From positions 62,001 to 126,000 of the forward strand of contig NZ_JARFXX010000004.1 of NCBI RefSeq assembly GCF_029218125.1: a DNA stretch of 64,000 nt, written 5' to 3'. Position 1 is the stretch's first letter. Every line of letters begins with the position of its first letter. Under the pieces are notes generated by a model. It searched no databases and was not told the DNA's origin. It was given only the letters and a program-made list of their open reading frames with translations. The translations under genes were made by a program, and so were the position numbers. This document shows positions 40,738 through 49,712 of the stretch, in pieces. The stretch comes from Oscillibacter faecalis_A (GTDB taxonomy: Bacteria; Bacillota; Clostridia; Oscillospirales; Oscillospiraceae).

Positions 40738-41949
40738 ATGTATTGCGTGCGTAAAGTAACGAACGACCTCTACTGGGTGGGCGCCAACGACCATCGCCTG
40801 GCCCTGTTTGAAAACTGCTTCCCCATTCCCCGGGGCGTAAGCTACAACTCCTACTGCCTGCTGGATGAAAAGACGGTGCTCTTTGACACGGTGGACTGGT
40901 CTGCCTGCCGCCAGCTTTTGGAAAATCTGGCGTATGTGCTGGATGGCCGCGAGCTGGACTACCTGGTTGTTAACCATCTGGAGCCGGATCACGCCGCCTG
41001 CATTGAGGAGATCTTGCTGCGCCATCCCAAGGTGAAGCTGATCTCCAACGAGAAGGCCTTCATGCTCATGCGGCAGTTCGGCTTCCATGTGGACGGACAT
41101 GAGTGCATCGAGGTGAAGGAGGGCGACACCTTCTCCTTCGGCAAGCACACCGTCACCTTTGTGGGCGCGCCTATGGTTCACTGGCCGGAGGCTATGGTGA
41201 CCCTCGACGTCACCGACGGCGTCCTCTTTTCCGCCGATGCCTTCGGCACCTTCGGCGCGCTGGACGGCAAGCTGTTTGCCGACGAGGTGGATTTCGAGCG
41301 GGACTGGCTGGACGACGCCCGCCGCTACCTCACCAACATCGTGGGCAAGTACGGTCCCCACATCCAGCTCCTGCTGAAAAAGGCCGGCGGCGTTTTGGAT
41401 CAGATCAAGTACATCTGCCCGCTCCACGGCCCCGTGTGGCGCAAGGATCTGGGCTGGTTCATCGAAAAATACGACACATGGAGCCGCTATGCCCCTGAGA
41501 CCCAGGGCGTGCTCATCGTCTACGCCTCTATGTACGGCAACACGGAGAACGCGGCGCAGGCGCTGGCGGCATCGCTCTGCGATAAGGGCATGAGCAAGGT
41601 GGCGATGTACGATGTGTCCTCCACTCATGTCTCCCAGCTGATCTCCGAGGCATTTAAGTACAGTCACATTGTCCTGGCCTCTGTGACCTACAACCTCGGC
41701 ATCTACCCTGCCATGCATGACTTCCTCATGGATATGAAGGCGCTGAATCTGCAAAACCGCACCTTTGCCATCATTGAAAACGGCTCATGGGCGGTGAAGT
41801 CCGGCGACCTCATGCAGAAATTCGTCAACGATGAGCTTAAGAACATGACGGTGCTCAACGAGCGGCTCAGCCTCGCCTCGTCCATGGGCACGGACAAGCG
41901 CACTGAGCTGGAAGCACTGGCGGACGCCATTCTGGAATCTATGAAGTGA
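40738..41949 (+). CDS. Flavodiiron protein (FprA-type)
   Basis: A 403-residue A-type flavoprotein. The beta-lactamase-like diiron domain has the ligand set H-x-E-x-D-H in NHLEPDHAACIEE, with HWPEAM, SADAFGTFG, and CPLHGPVW; the C-terminal flavodoxin domain starts near GVLIVYASMYGNTENAAQ. These enzymes reduce O2 to water or NO to N2O with electrons from rubredoxin. It forms one operon with the Rrf2 and fusion genes. A second such protein is encoded at 46.7 kb and the two differ considerably. Confidence 0.96.
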   Translation: MYCVRKVTNDLYWVGANDHRLALFENCFPIPRGVSYNSYCLLDEKTVLFDTVDWSACRQLLENLAYVLDGRELDYLVVNHLEPDHAACIEEILLRHPKVKLISNEKAFMLMRQFGFHVDGHECIEVKEGDTFSFGKHTVTFVGAPMVHWPEAMVTLDVTDGVLFSADAFGTFGALDGKLFADEVDFERDWLDDARRYLTNIVGKYGPHIQLLLKKAGGVLDQIKYICPLHGPVWRKDLGWFIEKYDTWSRYAPETQGVLIVYASMYGNTENAAQALAASLCDKGMSKVAMYDVSSTHVSQLISEAFKYSHIVLASVTYNLGIYPAMHDFLMDMKALNLQNRTFAIIENGSWAVKSGDLMQKFVNDELKNMTVLNERLSLASSMGTDKRTELEALADAILESMK

Positions 41950-42030
41950 CTGGCAGGGAAGCCAAAACCAAGACAACAGACAACAAACAGCCCCGCCGCG
42001 TCGGCTGCAGAAAAACCGGCTTTCAAAAAC

Positions 42031-42069
42031 AGAGCGGGCAAGCGTGATACTGCGCTTGCCCGCTCTTTG
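42031..42069 (+). terminator. Terminator of the Rrf2-fusion-flavodiiron operon
   Basis: AGAGCGGGCAAGCG pairs with CGCTTGCCCGCTCT over an 8-base loop, then TTT. Confidence 0.8.
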
Positions 42070-42114
42070 CCCAAAAGGACATAAGAAGTGACCGGAGAAG
42101 ATGAGAGGATCGAA

Positions 42115-44631
42115 ATGGAGATCAGAAAACGAAACGGGAAGTCTGTTCCCTTTCAACAGGAGAAAATTTTCAACGCCATGAAAAAAGCATTTGATGGACA
42201 GGGCAGGGAGATCGGGAGCAGAGAGCTGAATGAGATCCTCGCCGCCGTTCTCGACAACCTCGCCGCCGCAGCGCCGCTCACCGTGGAACGTGTGCAGGAC
42301 GAGGTGGAGCGGACGCTCATGGAGCGCGGATACTATGAGGTGGCAAAGGCGTACATCCTCTATCGCGAAAAGCGGTCTGCGCTGCGCCGCGTACGGCATA
42401 CCATCGCGCAGACGGTGGGGGATAACTCGCTTGACGAGGTGCTGCGCCGTATCCAGATGGATTTTACCGAGGAAATCTACTCCCTCGCGGCGCTTCAAAT
42501 GAAATTTGAGAGCTTCTGTCGCCCGGGCATGACGGAGGCTGAGCGGGCTGAGGCACTGACCAAGGCAGCGGTAGAGCTGACTACGGCAGAGGCACCCAAG
42601 TGGGAGTTCATCGCGGCGCGGCTTCTGAACCACTCCTTTCGCTGTCGCAACGCACAGGAATGGGAGGGGCGCGGCATCGGCGACCTCTATGGCAGGCTTC
42701 GCTATCTGACGGATAAGGGACTCTACGGTGACTATATTCTTGCCCACTATACCCACGAGGAGATCGCCATGGCGGAGGACTTTCTCTGCCCGGAACGGGA
42801 CGAGCTGTTCACCTACTCCGGCCTTGACCTGCTGCTCAAACGCTATGTGATCCAGACACGCAGCCGCGTGCCGCTGGAAACACCGCAGGAGATGTTTTTG
42901 GGTATCGCGCTGCATCTTGCTATGAACGAAGGCTCTGACCGCATGGGGTGGGTAAAACGCTTTTACGATATGCTCAGCCGTATGGAGGTCACGATGGCGA
43001 CACCTACCATGTCCAACGCACGAAAGCCCTACCATCAGCTTTCAAGCTGCTTTGTGGACACTGTGCCGGACAGTCTGGACGGCATCTACCGCTCGCTGGA
43101 CAACTTCGCAAAGGTCTCTAAATTCGGCGGCGGAATGGGGATGTACTTCGGTAAGGTGCGCGCCGCAGGCAGCACCATCCGCGGCTTTCAAGGGGCGGCG
43201 GGCGGCATTATCCGCTGGATCCGGCTGGTCAACGACACCGCCGTGGCGGTGGATCAGTTGGGGATGCGGCAGGGCGCTGTGGCGGTTTACTTAGACGCAT
43301 GGCACCGGGATCTGCCGGAATTCCTTCAACTGCGCACTAACAACGGCGACGACCGCATGAAGGCGCATGATGTGTTTCCCGCCGTGTGCTATCCGGATTT
43401 CTTCTGGCGACTGGCGGAGGAAAACATAGACGCGCCGTGGCATCTCATGTGTCCGCATGAGATCCTCACGGTCAAGGGCTACGCACTGGAGGATTACTGG
43501 GGTACGGAATGGGAGAAGCGGTATCTGGACTGCGTCAATGACCCGCGCATCGAAAAACGCAGCGTCACCGTCAAGGACATCGTGCGGCTGGTGCTTCGCT
43601 CGGCAGTGGAGACCGGCACGCCCTTCGCCTTCAACCGCGACAGCGTAAATCGTATGAACCCAAACGGCCACACGGGAATGATCTATTGCTCCAATCTCTG
43701 CACGGAGATCGCGCAGAACATGGCACCCATCGAGCATATCAGCACTGAGGTGCACACGGAGAACGGCGACACAGTGGTGGTGACGGCCACACGCCCAGGT
43801 GAGTTTGTGGTCTGCAACCTGGCGAGTCTGTCTCTCGGTAATCTGCCGGTGGAGGACGAGGCCTATATGGAACGCACGGTGGAAACGGCCATCCGCGCAC
43901 TGGATAATGTGATCGACCTCAACTTCTACCCGTTGGAATACGCGCGGCTTACCAATCAGAAGTACCGCAGCATCGGCCTGGGCGTCAGCGGCTACCACCA
44001 CATGCTGGCAAAGCGCGGCATCCGCTGGGAGAGCGAGGAGCACCTTGCCTTCACCGACACGGTGTTCGAGCACATCAACTACGCCGCCGTCAAGGCGGAC
44101 GCAGCACTGGCACGGGAAAAGGGTCGTTACGCGCTCTTTGAGGGCAGCGACTGGCAGACGGGCGCGTATTTTGAAAAGCGGGGTTATACCTCCGAAAAGT
44201 GGCGGGCGCTTGCGGAGACGGTGGCGGTGCAGGGAATGCGCAACGCCTATCTGCTGGCGGTCGCACCGACCTCCAGCACATCTATCCTCTCCGGCACGTC
44301 GGCGGGCATCGATCCAATTATGAAGAAATTCTTCTTAGAGGAGAAAAAGGGCAGCATGCTGCCCCGCGTTGCCCCAGAGCTTTCTATGGATACATGGTGG
44401 TACTATAAGGCGGCGCATCTGATCGACCAAAGCTGGTCGGTGCGCGCCGCGGGCCTTCGCCAGAGACATATTGACCAGGCGCAGAGCATGAATCTCTATA
44501 TCACCAATGACTATTCCATGCGTCAGGTGCTCAGACTGTATTTAGAGGCGTGGAGGGTCGGCGTCAAGACCATTTACTATGTCCGCAGCAAGGCCCTTGA
44601 GGTCGAGGACTGCGAAAGCTGCTCGTCATAA
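42115..44631 (+). CDS. nrdA: Ribonucleoside-diphosphate reductase, alpha subunit
   Basis: The large subunit of class I reductase, about 838 residues. An N-terminal ATP-cone (EIRKRNGKSVPFQQEKIFNAM) allows dATP control. Active-site features are LSSCFVDTVPD with the first redox Cys, the catalytic NLCTEI segment, GMRQGAVAVYLDAWHRD, and the C-terminal pair in DCESCSS that passes electrons from thioredoxin. ATG 42115 fits the ATP-cone start; GTG 42088 is possible and would add 9 residues. nrdB follows 10 bases after. Confidence 0.95.
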   Translation: MEIRKRNGKSVPFQQEKIFNAMKKAFDGQGREIGSRELNEILAAVLDNLAAAAPLTVERVQDEVERTLMERGYYEVAKAYILYREKRSALRRVRHTIAQTVGDNSLDEVLRRIQMDFTEEIYSLAALQMKFESFCRPGMTEAERAEALTKAAVELTTAEAPKWEFIAARLLNHSFRCRNAQEWEGRGIGDLYGRLRYLTDKGLYGDYILAHYTHEEIAMAEDFLCPERDELFTYSGLDLLLKRYVIQTRSRVPLETPQEMFLGIALHLAMNEGSDRMGWVKRFYDMLSRMEVTMATPTMSNARKPYHQLSSCFVDTVPDSLDGIYRSLDNFAKVSKFGGGMGMYFGKVRAAGSTIRGFQGAAGGIIRWIRLVNDTAVAVDQLGMRQGAVAVYLDAWHRDLPEFLQLRTNNGDDRMKAHDVFPAVCYPDFFWRLAEENIDAPWHLMCPHEILTVKGYALEDYWGTEWEKRYLDCVNDPRIEKRSVTVKDIVRLVLRSAVETGTPFAFNRDSVNRMNPNGHTGMIYCSNLCTEIAQNMAPIEHISTEVHTENGDTVVVTATRPGEFVVCNLASLSLGNLPVEDEAYMERTVETAIRALDNVIDLNFYPLEYARLTNQKYRSIGLGVSGYHHMLAKRGIRWESEEHLAFTDTVFEHINYAAVKADAALAREKGRYALFEGSDWQTGAYFEKRGYTSEKWRALAETVAVQGMRNAYLLAVAPTSSTSILSGTSAGIDPIMKKFFLEEKKGSMLPRVAPELSMDTWWYYKAAHLIDQSWSVRAAGLRQRHIDQAQSMNLYITNDYSMRQVLRLYLEAWRVGVKTIYYVRSKALEVEDCESCSS

Positions 44632-44641
44632 GGAGGATAGC

Positions 44642-45685
44642 ATGACGGAACTGAAGAAAAAGCCCCTCTTTAACCCGGAGGGCGACCCTGATGTGCGCCT
44701 GCGGCGCATGATCGGCGGCAATACCACCAACCTCAACGACTTCAACAATATGAAGTACGCTTGGGTCAGCGACTGGTACCGGCAGGCCATGAACAACTTT
44801 TGGATCCCTGAGGAGATCAATCTCTCGCAGGATGTGAAGGACTATCCCCGCCTGTTGTCAGCCGAGCGCAGCGCCTACGATAAAATTCTGAGTTTTCTTG
44901 TCTTTTTGGATTCCATTCAGACAGCGAACCTGCCTAATATCGGCGCCTACATTACCGCCAACGAGGTCAATCTCTGCCTGTCCATTCAGGCGTTTCAGGA
45001 GTGTGTCCACTCACAGAGCTACAGCTATATGCTCGACACCATCTGTTCCCCCGTGGAGCGCAATGACATCCTCTACCAATGGAAAACGGACGAGCATCTG
45101 CTGCGCCGCAACACCTTCATTGGGGACTGCTACAACGAGTTTCAGGAGCGGAAGGACGCTCCCACGCTGCTGCGCGTGATGATGGCGAACTATATTTTGG
45201 AGGGCATCTATTTTTACAGCGGCTTTATGTTCTTCTACAATCTCTCCCGAAATGGGAAGATGTCCGGCTCGGCGCAGGAGATCCGCTATATCAACCGCGA
45301 CGAGAACACTCACTTGTGGCTGTTCCGCAATATCATCACGGAGCTGCAAAAGGAGCAGCCGGAACTGTTCACCGCCGAGAGCGTACAAGCACTGCGTGAG
45401 ATGATGCGTGAGGGCGTGGAGCAGGAGATCGCATGGGGGCATTATGTGATCGGCGACGACATCCCCGGGCTGAACCGGCAGATGATCAGCGATTACATCC
45501 GCTATCTCGGCAATCTTCGCTGGACGAGCCTTGGCTATCCCGCATTGTATCCGGGCTTTGAGAGCGAACCGGAGAGCATGGAATGGGTCAGCCAGTACGC
45601 CGACGCCAACATGGTCAAGACCGATTTCTTTGAGGCACGCAGTACCGCCTACGCCAAGAGCACCGCACTGATAGACGATTTATAA
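44642..45685 (+). CDS. nrdB: Ribonucleoside-diphosphate reductase, beta subunit
   Basis: The radical-generating subunit, 347 residues. The diiron ligands and Tyr are all there: FLDSIQ (Asp), QECVHSQSY with Glu, His and the radical Tyr spaced as in E. coli Y122, YILEGIYFYSGF, and RDENTHLW. Thus it is a tyrosyl-radical class Ia type that needs O2, remarkable in an anaerobe. AAGGAGG lies 5 bases before the ATG at 44642. The C-terminal tail ends STALIDDL. Confidence 0.95.
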   Translation: MTELKKKPLFNPEGDPDVRLRRMIGGNTTNLNDFNNMKYAWVSDWYRQAMNNFWIPEEINLSQDVKDYPRLLSAERSAYDKILSFLVFLDSIQTANLPNIGAYITANEVNLCLSIQAFQECVHSQSYSYMLDTICSPVERNDILYQWKTDEHLLRRNTFIGDCYNEFQERKDAPTLLRVMMANYILEGIYFYSGFMFFYNLSRNGKMSGSAQEIRYINRDENTHLWLFRNIITELQKEQPELFTAESVQALREMMREGVEQEIAWGHYVIGDDIPGLNRQMISDYIRYLGNLRWTSLGYPALYPGFESEPESMEWVSQYADANMVKTDFFEARSTAYAKSTALIDDL

Positions 45686-45721
45686 GAAAATCAAAGACAT
45701 CAGAATAGGAGATACCCTACT

Positions 45722-46585
45722 ATGAATTACAGCGCTATGATTCAAAATCGCAGATCCGTTCACGCATTCCGCGAAAAGGAAGTTCCGAGCGAGGCTATCG
45801 GCCAGCTCCGATCCTACTATGAAAAGACCTGCCCCCGTCTTGTCCCGGAGATTGCAACGGAGTTGATCGTCTTGGACAAGGATGCACAGCCGGCACTGGA
45901 GAGCTCAGCGGGCTATAAGCAATTTCTCATCGGAGCACCGCACTACCTGCTCCTTATGTCTGCCCCGCATTCCTATGCGGCCATCAACGCCGGCTACATG
46001 ATGGAAGATCTCGTCCTCAAGCTGACTGAGTTGGACATTGACACCTGCTGGATGACCTTCACCGACAGCGACAAAATCAAAAAGGCACTTTCTCTCACCA
46101 CCCCGTTAGAGGTGGCGGCAATCGTTGCCTTTGGCTACGGGGAAAAGACCGCAAAAAAGCTGCGGCTGAATATCCTAAGTATGTCTCAGATCGATGTGCG
46201 GGCCGAGCAGCAGTACTACGCGCCCAAAAAGGGCGTGCATGATTTGGTTCACATGGGGAGCTGGAGCAACAAGTCTGGGCTTGACGAGATGATGGACTTC
46301 TACGACGATATGCTCTGGCAGTCCTTCTACGCCGCTTCGCTCTCCCCCAGCTATCTCAACCGTCAGCCCTATGGCTTCCTTGTGCAGGATCACAGCATCT
46401 ATTTGGTGCAGCAGGAGGATGCCTACACCGATAATTTGGATGCCGCATTGGATCTCGGTATTGTCATGCTCCACTTCTCCGCCGTCGCCTCCCAGTGGGC
46501 GGGGCAGGTACGCTGGGAACTTTCACCTGCTGCTCCCGACGGCCTGCCGGAAGGACTTCGCTCCGCTGCGGTGTACCACATGTAA
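45722..46585 (+). CDS. Nitroreductase family protein
   Basis: A 287-residue FMN-dependent oxidoreductase. The N-terminal MNYSAMIQNRRSVHAFREKEV is the FMN-binding start of the family; INAGYMMEDLVLKLTELDIDTCWM and AIVAFGYGEKTAKK follow. The C-terminal half (DDMLWQSFYAASLSPSYLNRQPYGFLV) is the second half seen in TM1586-like nitroreductases. It is 37 bases after nrdB and before the second flavodiiron gene, so an electron carrier or antioxidant role is likely. Confidence 0.9.
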   Translation: MNYSAMIQNRRSVHAFREKEVPSEAIGQLRSYYEKTCPRLVPEIATELIVLDKDAQPALESSAGYKQFLIGAPHYLLLMSAPHSYAAINAGYMMEDLVLKLTELDIDTCWMTFTDSDKIKKALSLTTPLEVAAIVAFGYGEKTAKKLRLNILSMSQIDVRAEQQYYAPKKGVHDLVHMGSWSNKSGLDEMMDFYDDMLWQSFYAASLSPSYLNRQPYGFLVQDHSIYLVQQEDAYTDNLDAALDLGIVMLHFSAVASQWAGQVRWELSPAAPDGLPEGLRSAAVYHM

Positions 46586-46713
46586 CGACTCTGGGGGAAG
46601 CAAGGCAACGGTAAAATGCGCGACCGTCGATCCGCGGTTGAGCGTATGTTCCATTAGAAAAGAAAAACCTATCAGTCAGAGTCTGATTAAGGAAAATAGG
46701 AGGTATTTTTTAT

Positions 46714-47895
46714 ATGGCTATCCGAACGGTAACAGATGCCATCCGCTATGTAGGGGTGGATGATAACACATTGGCACTCTTTGAAAACCAGTACCCCGTC
46801 CAGCCTATGGGAGTGAGCTACAACTCCTATGTCATTCTGGACGAGAAAATCGCCGTGATGGACAGCGTGGACGCACGGGCGGCGGAGGAATGGCTTTCCA
46901 ATGTAGCGCAGGTGTTGGAGGGGCGCAGCCCCGATTATCTTGTGGTCACACACATGGAACCGGATCATTCCGGCAGCCTTATACGGATAGCGCAAGAGTA
47001 CCCGGAGATGAAGATCGTAGGAAACGCAAAAACATTTACCTTGATCAAGCAGTTCTTCGGCACAGGTGCATTGTCGGAAGAGCGTATGCTGGAGGTCGGC
47101 GAAGGAGATACGCTTTCCTTGGGTATGCACCGGCTGCGCTTCCTGCTGGCACCGATGGTGCACTGGCCGGAGGTGATGGCAGCGTATGAAGAGGAGGAAA
47201 AGATCCTGTTCTCGGCGGATGCCTTCGGCCGCTTCGGTTCACTGGAACGGACTGCCCGTGCCCCCTGGGTGCCGCAGGCCCGGCGGTATTATTACAACAT
47301 CGTTGGGAAATACGGCGCACAGGTGCAGGCGCTGCTGAAAAAAATCTCCGCGCTGGAGATCCAAACGATCTGCCCGCTCCATGGTCCCGTGCTTACAGAA
47401 GGGCTGGAGGAGTGTCTGCGGCTCTATGATCTCTGGTCACAATGGGAACCGGAAGAACCGGAGGGCATCCTGATCGCTCACGCATCCATCCATGGAAATA
47501 CCGCATATGCATCGGAGGCCCTCAAGAGCAAGCTGGAGGGAAAAGGTGCGCAAGTCACCATGTGCGATCTGACGGCAACAGACCTTTCCTATGCCGTGAC
47601 CAGCGCATTCTACTGTGGGAAACTGGTGTTGGCATGCTCCACTTATGACGGAGGACTGTTCCCGCCCATGAAGGAGTTTTTGGAACATTTACAGACAAAG
47701 GGATTCCGAAACCGCCGAATCGGCCTCATGGAAAACGGCTCTTGGGCCCCTGCTGCCGCGCGGCTGATGCGCGCCGAGTTGGAAAAGATGAAGGAACTCC
47801 GACTGTGTGAAACGGAGGTATCGCTGCGCGGCGCACTGAACCAAACCAGTGAGGCGCAGATGGACGCTCTGGTGGCTGAGCTCTGCGCGGAATAA
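46714..47895 (+). CDS. Flavodiiron protein (second copy)
   Basis: A 393-residue FprA-type protein: THMEPDHSGSLIRIA carries the first ligands, then HWPEVM, SADAFGRFG, and CPLHGPVL; the flavodoxin domain starts at GILIAHASIHGNTAYASE. The first Gly/Thr loop differs a little from the other copy. RBS AGGAGG is 10 bases upstream of ATG. It is likely the O2- or NO-reducing partner of the nitroreductase operon. Confidence 0.95.
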   Translation: MAIRTVTDAIRYVGVDDNTLALFENQYPVQPMGVSYNSYVILDEKIAVMDSVDARAAEEWLSNVAQVLEGRSPDYLVVTHMEPDHSGSLIRIAQEYPEMKIVGNAKTFTLIKQFFGTGALSEERMLEVGEGDTLSLGMHRLRFLLAPMVHWPEVMAAYEEEEKILFSADAFGRFGSLERTARAPWVPQARRYYYNIVGKYGAQVQALLKKISALEIQTICPLHGPVLTEGLEECLRLYDLWSQWEPEEPEGILIAHASIHGNTAYASEALKSKLEGKGAQVTMCDLTATDLSYAVTSAFYCGKLVLACSTYDGGLFPPMKEFLEHLQTKGFRNRRIGLMENGSWAPAAARLMRAELEKMKELRLCETEVSLRGALNQTSEAQMDALVAELCAE

Positions 47896-48254
47896 GCTGC
47901 AACAAACCGCAGCTATTGCAGCTATTCTCGTACAGATGATGGTCTTACTCATCTGCTTTATGTCCCAAGGGCAGAGTACCGTCATCTCAGGTTGAGGTCA
48001 CGATGTGGTGTGGGGCGAGACCGGAGTCTTGAGAACGCATAAAAGCACAGCCGCAGAGTACATCTGTGGCTGTGTTTTGTGTTCAGTTGCACACTGTTGC
48101 GTGGACTGGATATGGAGAGACAACATATCTCCCAATCTTACATGGGTTATCTTATCTGCCATCACTCTGGCAGTTCGCCTTGCAGATATGTCGGCATCCC
48201 CACTGCGGTCGTATCCGGCCTGACCTTAAACATGGCTTTTTCAATCTACCTCCC
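47896..48254. other. Intergenic region with terminator
   Basis: No gene is convincing in these 359 bp. A terminator stem lies at 48046-48073 (CACAGCCGCAGA with TCTG-TGGCTGTG) and is followed by TTTT on the plus strand. The plus frame from about 48080 (ending SIYLPYR) looks protein-like but lacks a start. Confidence 0.5.
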
Positions 48255-49184
48255 TTATCGGTTTTCCGCGATATATTTTTCCGCCATGTGGACTGCCACT
48301 GCGCCGTCCGCCACGGCGGTGACCACCTGACGGAGGGGCTTCGTCCGCACGTCGCCCACGGCGTAAACGCCGGGAATACTGGTTTCCGTGGTCTCTCCGG
48401 CCACGATATAGCCGCCGCCGTCCAGCGATAGTTGACCCACCGCCAGCGCCGTGGCGGGCTGTCGGCCCACGCTGACAAATACGCCGTCGCAGTCCACCAC
48501 GCTTTCCTCACCGGTGACGGTGTCCCGCAGGCGGACGCCGGTCAGCCTGTCCCCGGAAAGCAGCGCGGAAACGACGCTGTTCCAACGGAATTCCACGTTT
48601 TCGGCCTGTGCCAGCGGCTCGTGATAGATCTTGGTGGCCCGCAGGGTGTCTCTGCGGTGGACGAGGATCACCTTTTTTGCCACGCGGCTGAGAAGGAGGG
48701 CATCTGCCGCGGCGGAATTGCCGCCGCCCACCACGACCACCGTTTTGCCCTTGTAAAACATCCCGTCGCAGGCGGCGCAGTAGGCCACGCCCCGGCCCAA
48801 CAGCTCCGCCTCTCCGGCTACGCCCAGCGTTCTGGGGTCTGCGCCGGTGGCCAGCACCACGGTTTTCCCGCGGAAGATCCCCTCACTGGTTTCCAAGAGC
48901 TTGGGAACCGCCGTCAGATCCATGCGGAGGACTTCTGCGTATTCGCTGCGTACCCCGAAGCGCTCCGCCTGCTTTTGCATCTTCTCCGCCAGAGAGAAGC
49001 CGTCGATCCCGTCCTCAAAGCCGGGATAGTTGTCGATCTGCTCGGTCAGTGCCATCTGCCCACCGGCGGACAGTTTTTCCAGCACGACGGTGTCCAGCCC
49101 CGCCCGTGCCGCGTACAGGGCGGCGGTGTAGCCGCCTGGGCCGCCGCCCACCACGAGCATATCATAAACATGATTGTTGTTCAT
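48255..49184 (-). CDS. trxB: Thioredoxin reductase
   Basis: A 309-residue NADPH- or ferredoxin-linked flavoprotein. FAD site (LVVGGGPGGYTAALYAARAG), the redox pair in AYCAACDGMFY, the NAD(P)H site (VVVVGGGNSAAADALLL), and VGDVRTKPLRQVVTAVADG are intact. The HRRDTLRA stretch that binds the NADPH phosphate is present, so NADPH is the likely donor. It lies 14 bases after a thioredoxin gene and both share a promoter with the Crp/Fnr operator at 49581-49595. Confidence 0.97.
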   Translation of the reverse strand: MNNNHVYDMLVVGGGPGGYTAALYAARAGLDTVVLEKLSAGGQMALTEQIDNYPGFEDGIDGFSLAEKMQKQAERFGVRSEYAEVLRMDLTAVPKLLETSEGIFRGKTVVLATGADPRTLGVAGEAELLGRGVAYCAACDGMFYKGKTVVVVGGGNSAAADALLLSRVAKKVILVHRRDTLRATKIYHEPLAQAENVEFRWNSVVSALLSGDRLTGVRLRDTVTGEESVVDCDGVFVSVGRQPATALAVGQLSLDGGGYIVAGETTETSIPGVYAVGDVRTKPLRQVVTAVADGAVAVHMAEKYIAENR

Positions 49185-49198
49185 ATCTGAACCCTCCG

Positions 49199-49522
49199 TT
49201 ATTTCGCCAGGGCTTCCTGAATGAAACGGTCGATCTCTGCCTTTGAGCCGGGTGCGGTGACGGAATCCACGGCCTTTCCGTTTCGGTACAGCACAAGAGT
49301 TGGGATGACCGCGATCCCCTCGGCCCCCGCCAGCCGCGGCTCCTCGTCAATATTGATCTTGCCGACAACGAGGCTGTCCGCGTATTCCTCTCCAATCTTC
49401 TCATACGCAGGGCCAATCCTCCGGCAATAGCCGCACCAGGGCGCCCAGAAATCCACCAAAACAGGCTTTTCCTCCCGGATCAACTGCTTAAACTGCTCCT
49501 GATTCATATTCATAGCTGCCAT
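49199..49522 (-). CDS. Thioredoxin with WCGYC site
   Basis: A 107-residue thioredoxin: LVDFWAPWCGYCRRIGPAYEKI and VIPTLVLYRNGK. The active site has Tyr in place of the usual Pro, a change known to alter redox potential. ATG at 49522 (with GGAGCTGACAG upstream) is chosen. It makes an operon with trxB. Confidence 0.95.
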   Translation of the reverse strand: MAAMNMNQEQFKQLIREEKPVLVDFWAPWCGYCRRIGPAYEKIGEEYADSLVVGKINIDEEPRLAGAEGIAVIPTLVLYRNGKAVDSVTAPGSKAEIDRFIQEALAK

Positions 49523-49580
49523 ATCTGTCAGCTCCTTTCCTTTGTTTGGGTATAGTATACCGCATGACAAGCGGTTTTAC

Positions 49581-49595
49581 TGTGACGGCGTCACA
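49581..49595 (-). promoter_or_regulatory. Crp/Fnr-type operator before trxA-trxB
   Basis: The palindrome TGTGACGCCGTCACA (minus strand). The -10 (TATACT, 49554-49559) is 31.5 bases from the centre, the same distance as at the two other sites. Confidence 0.75.
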
Positions 49596-49712
49596 TAATT
49601 TGAGAAAATCGGCGCGGCGCTGCTCTGGTTGTACGATTAGGCTCCTTGAGCTCTGCAAAGCTTTTGGAGTTCAAACAGAAAATACCAAGAGCCAAAGCGA
49701 CTGTGGGTATGA

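Noticed and set aside
42031..42115. NrdR box before nrdA
   Set aside because: Only a terminator hairpin and an AT-poor leader are seen; no ACANNATATNTTGT-like pair was found.
48079..48330. Possible gene between the second flavodiiron gene and trxB
   Set aside because: Reading frame looks protein-like in part but runs into trxB antisense and has no RBS.
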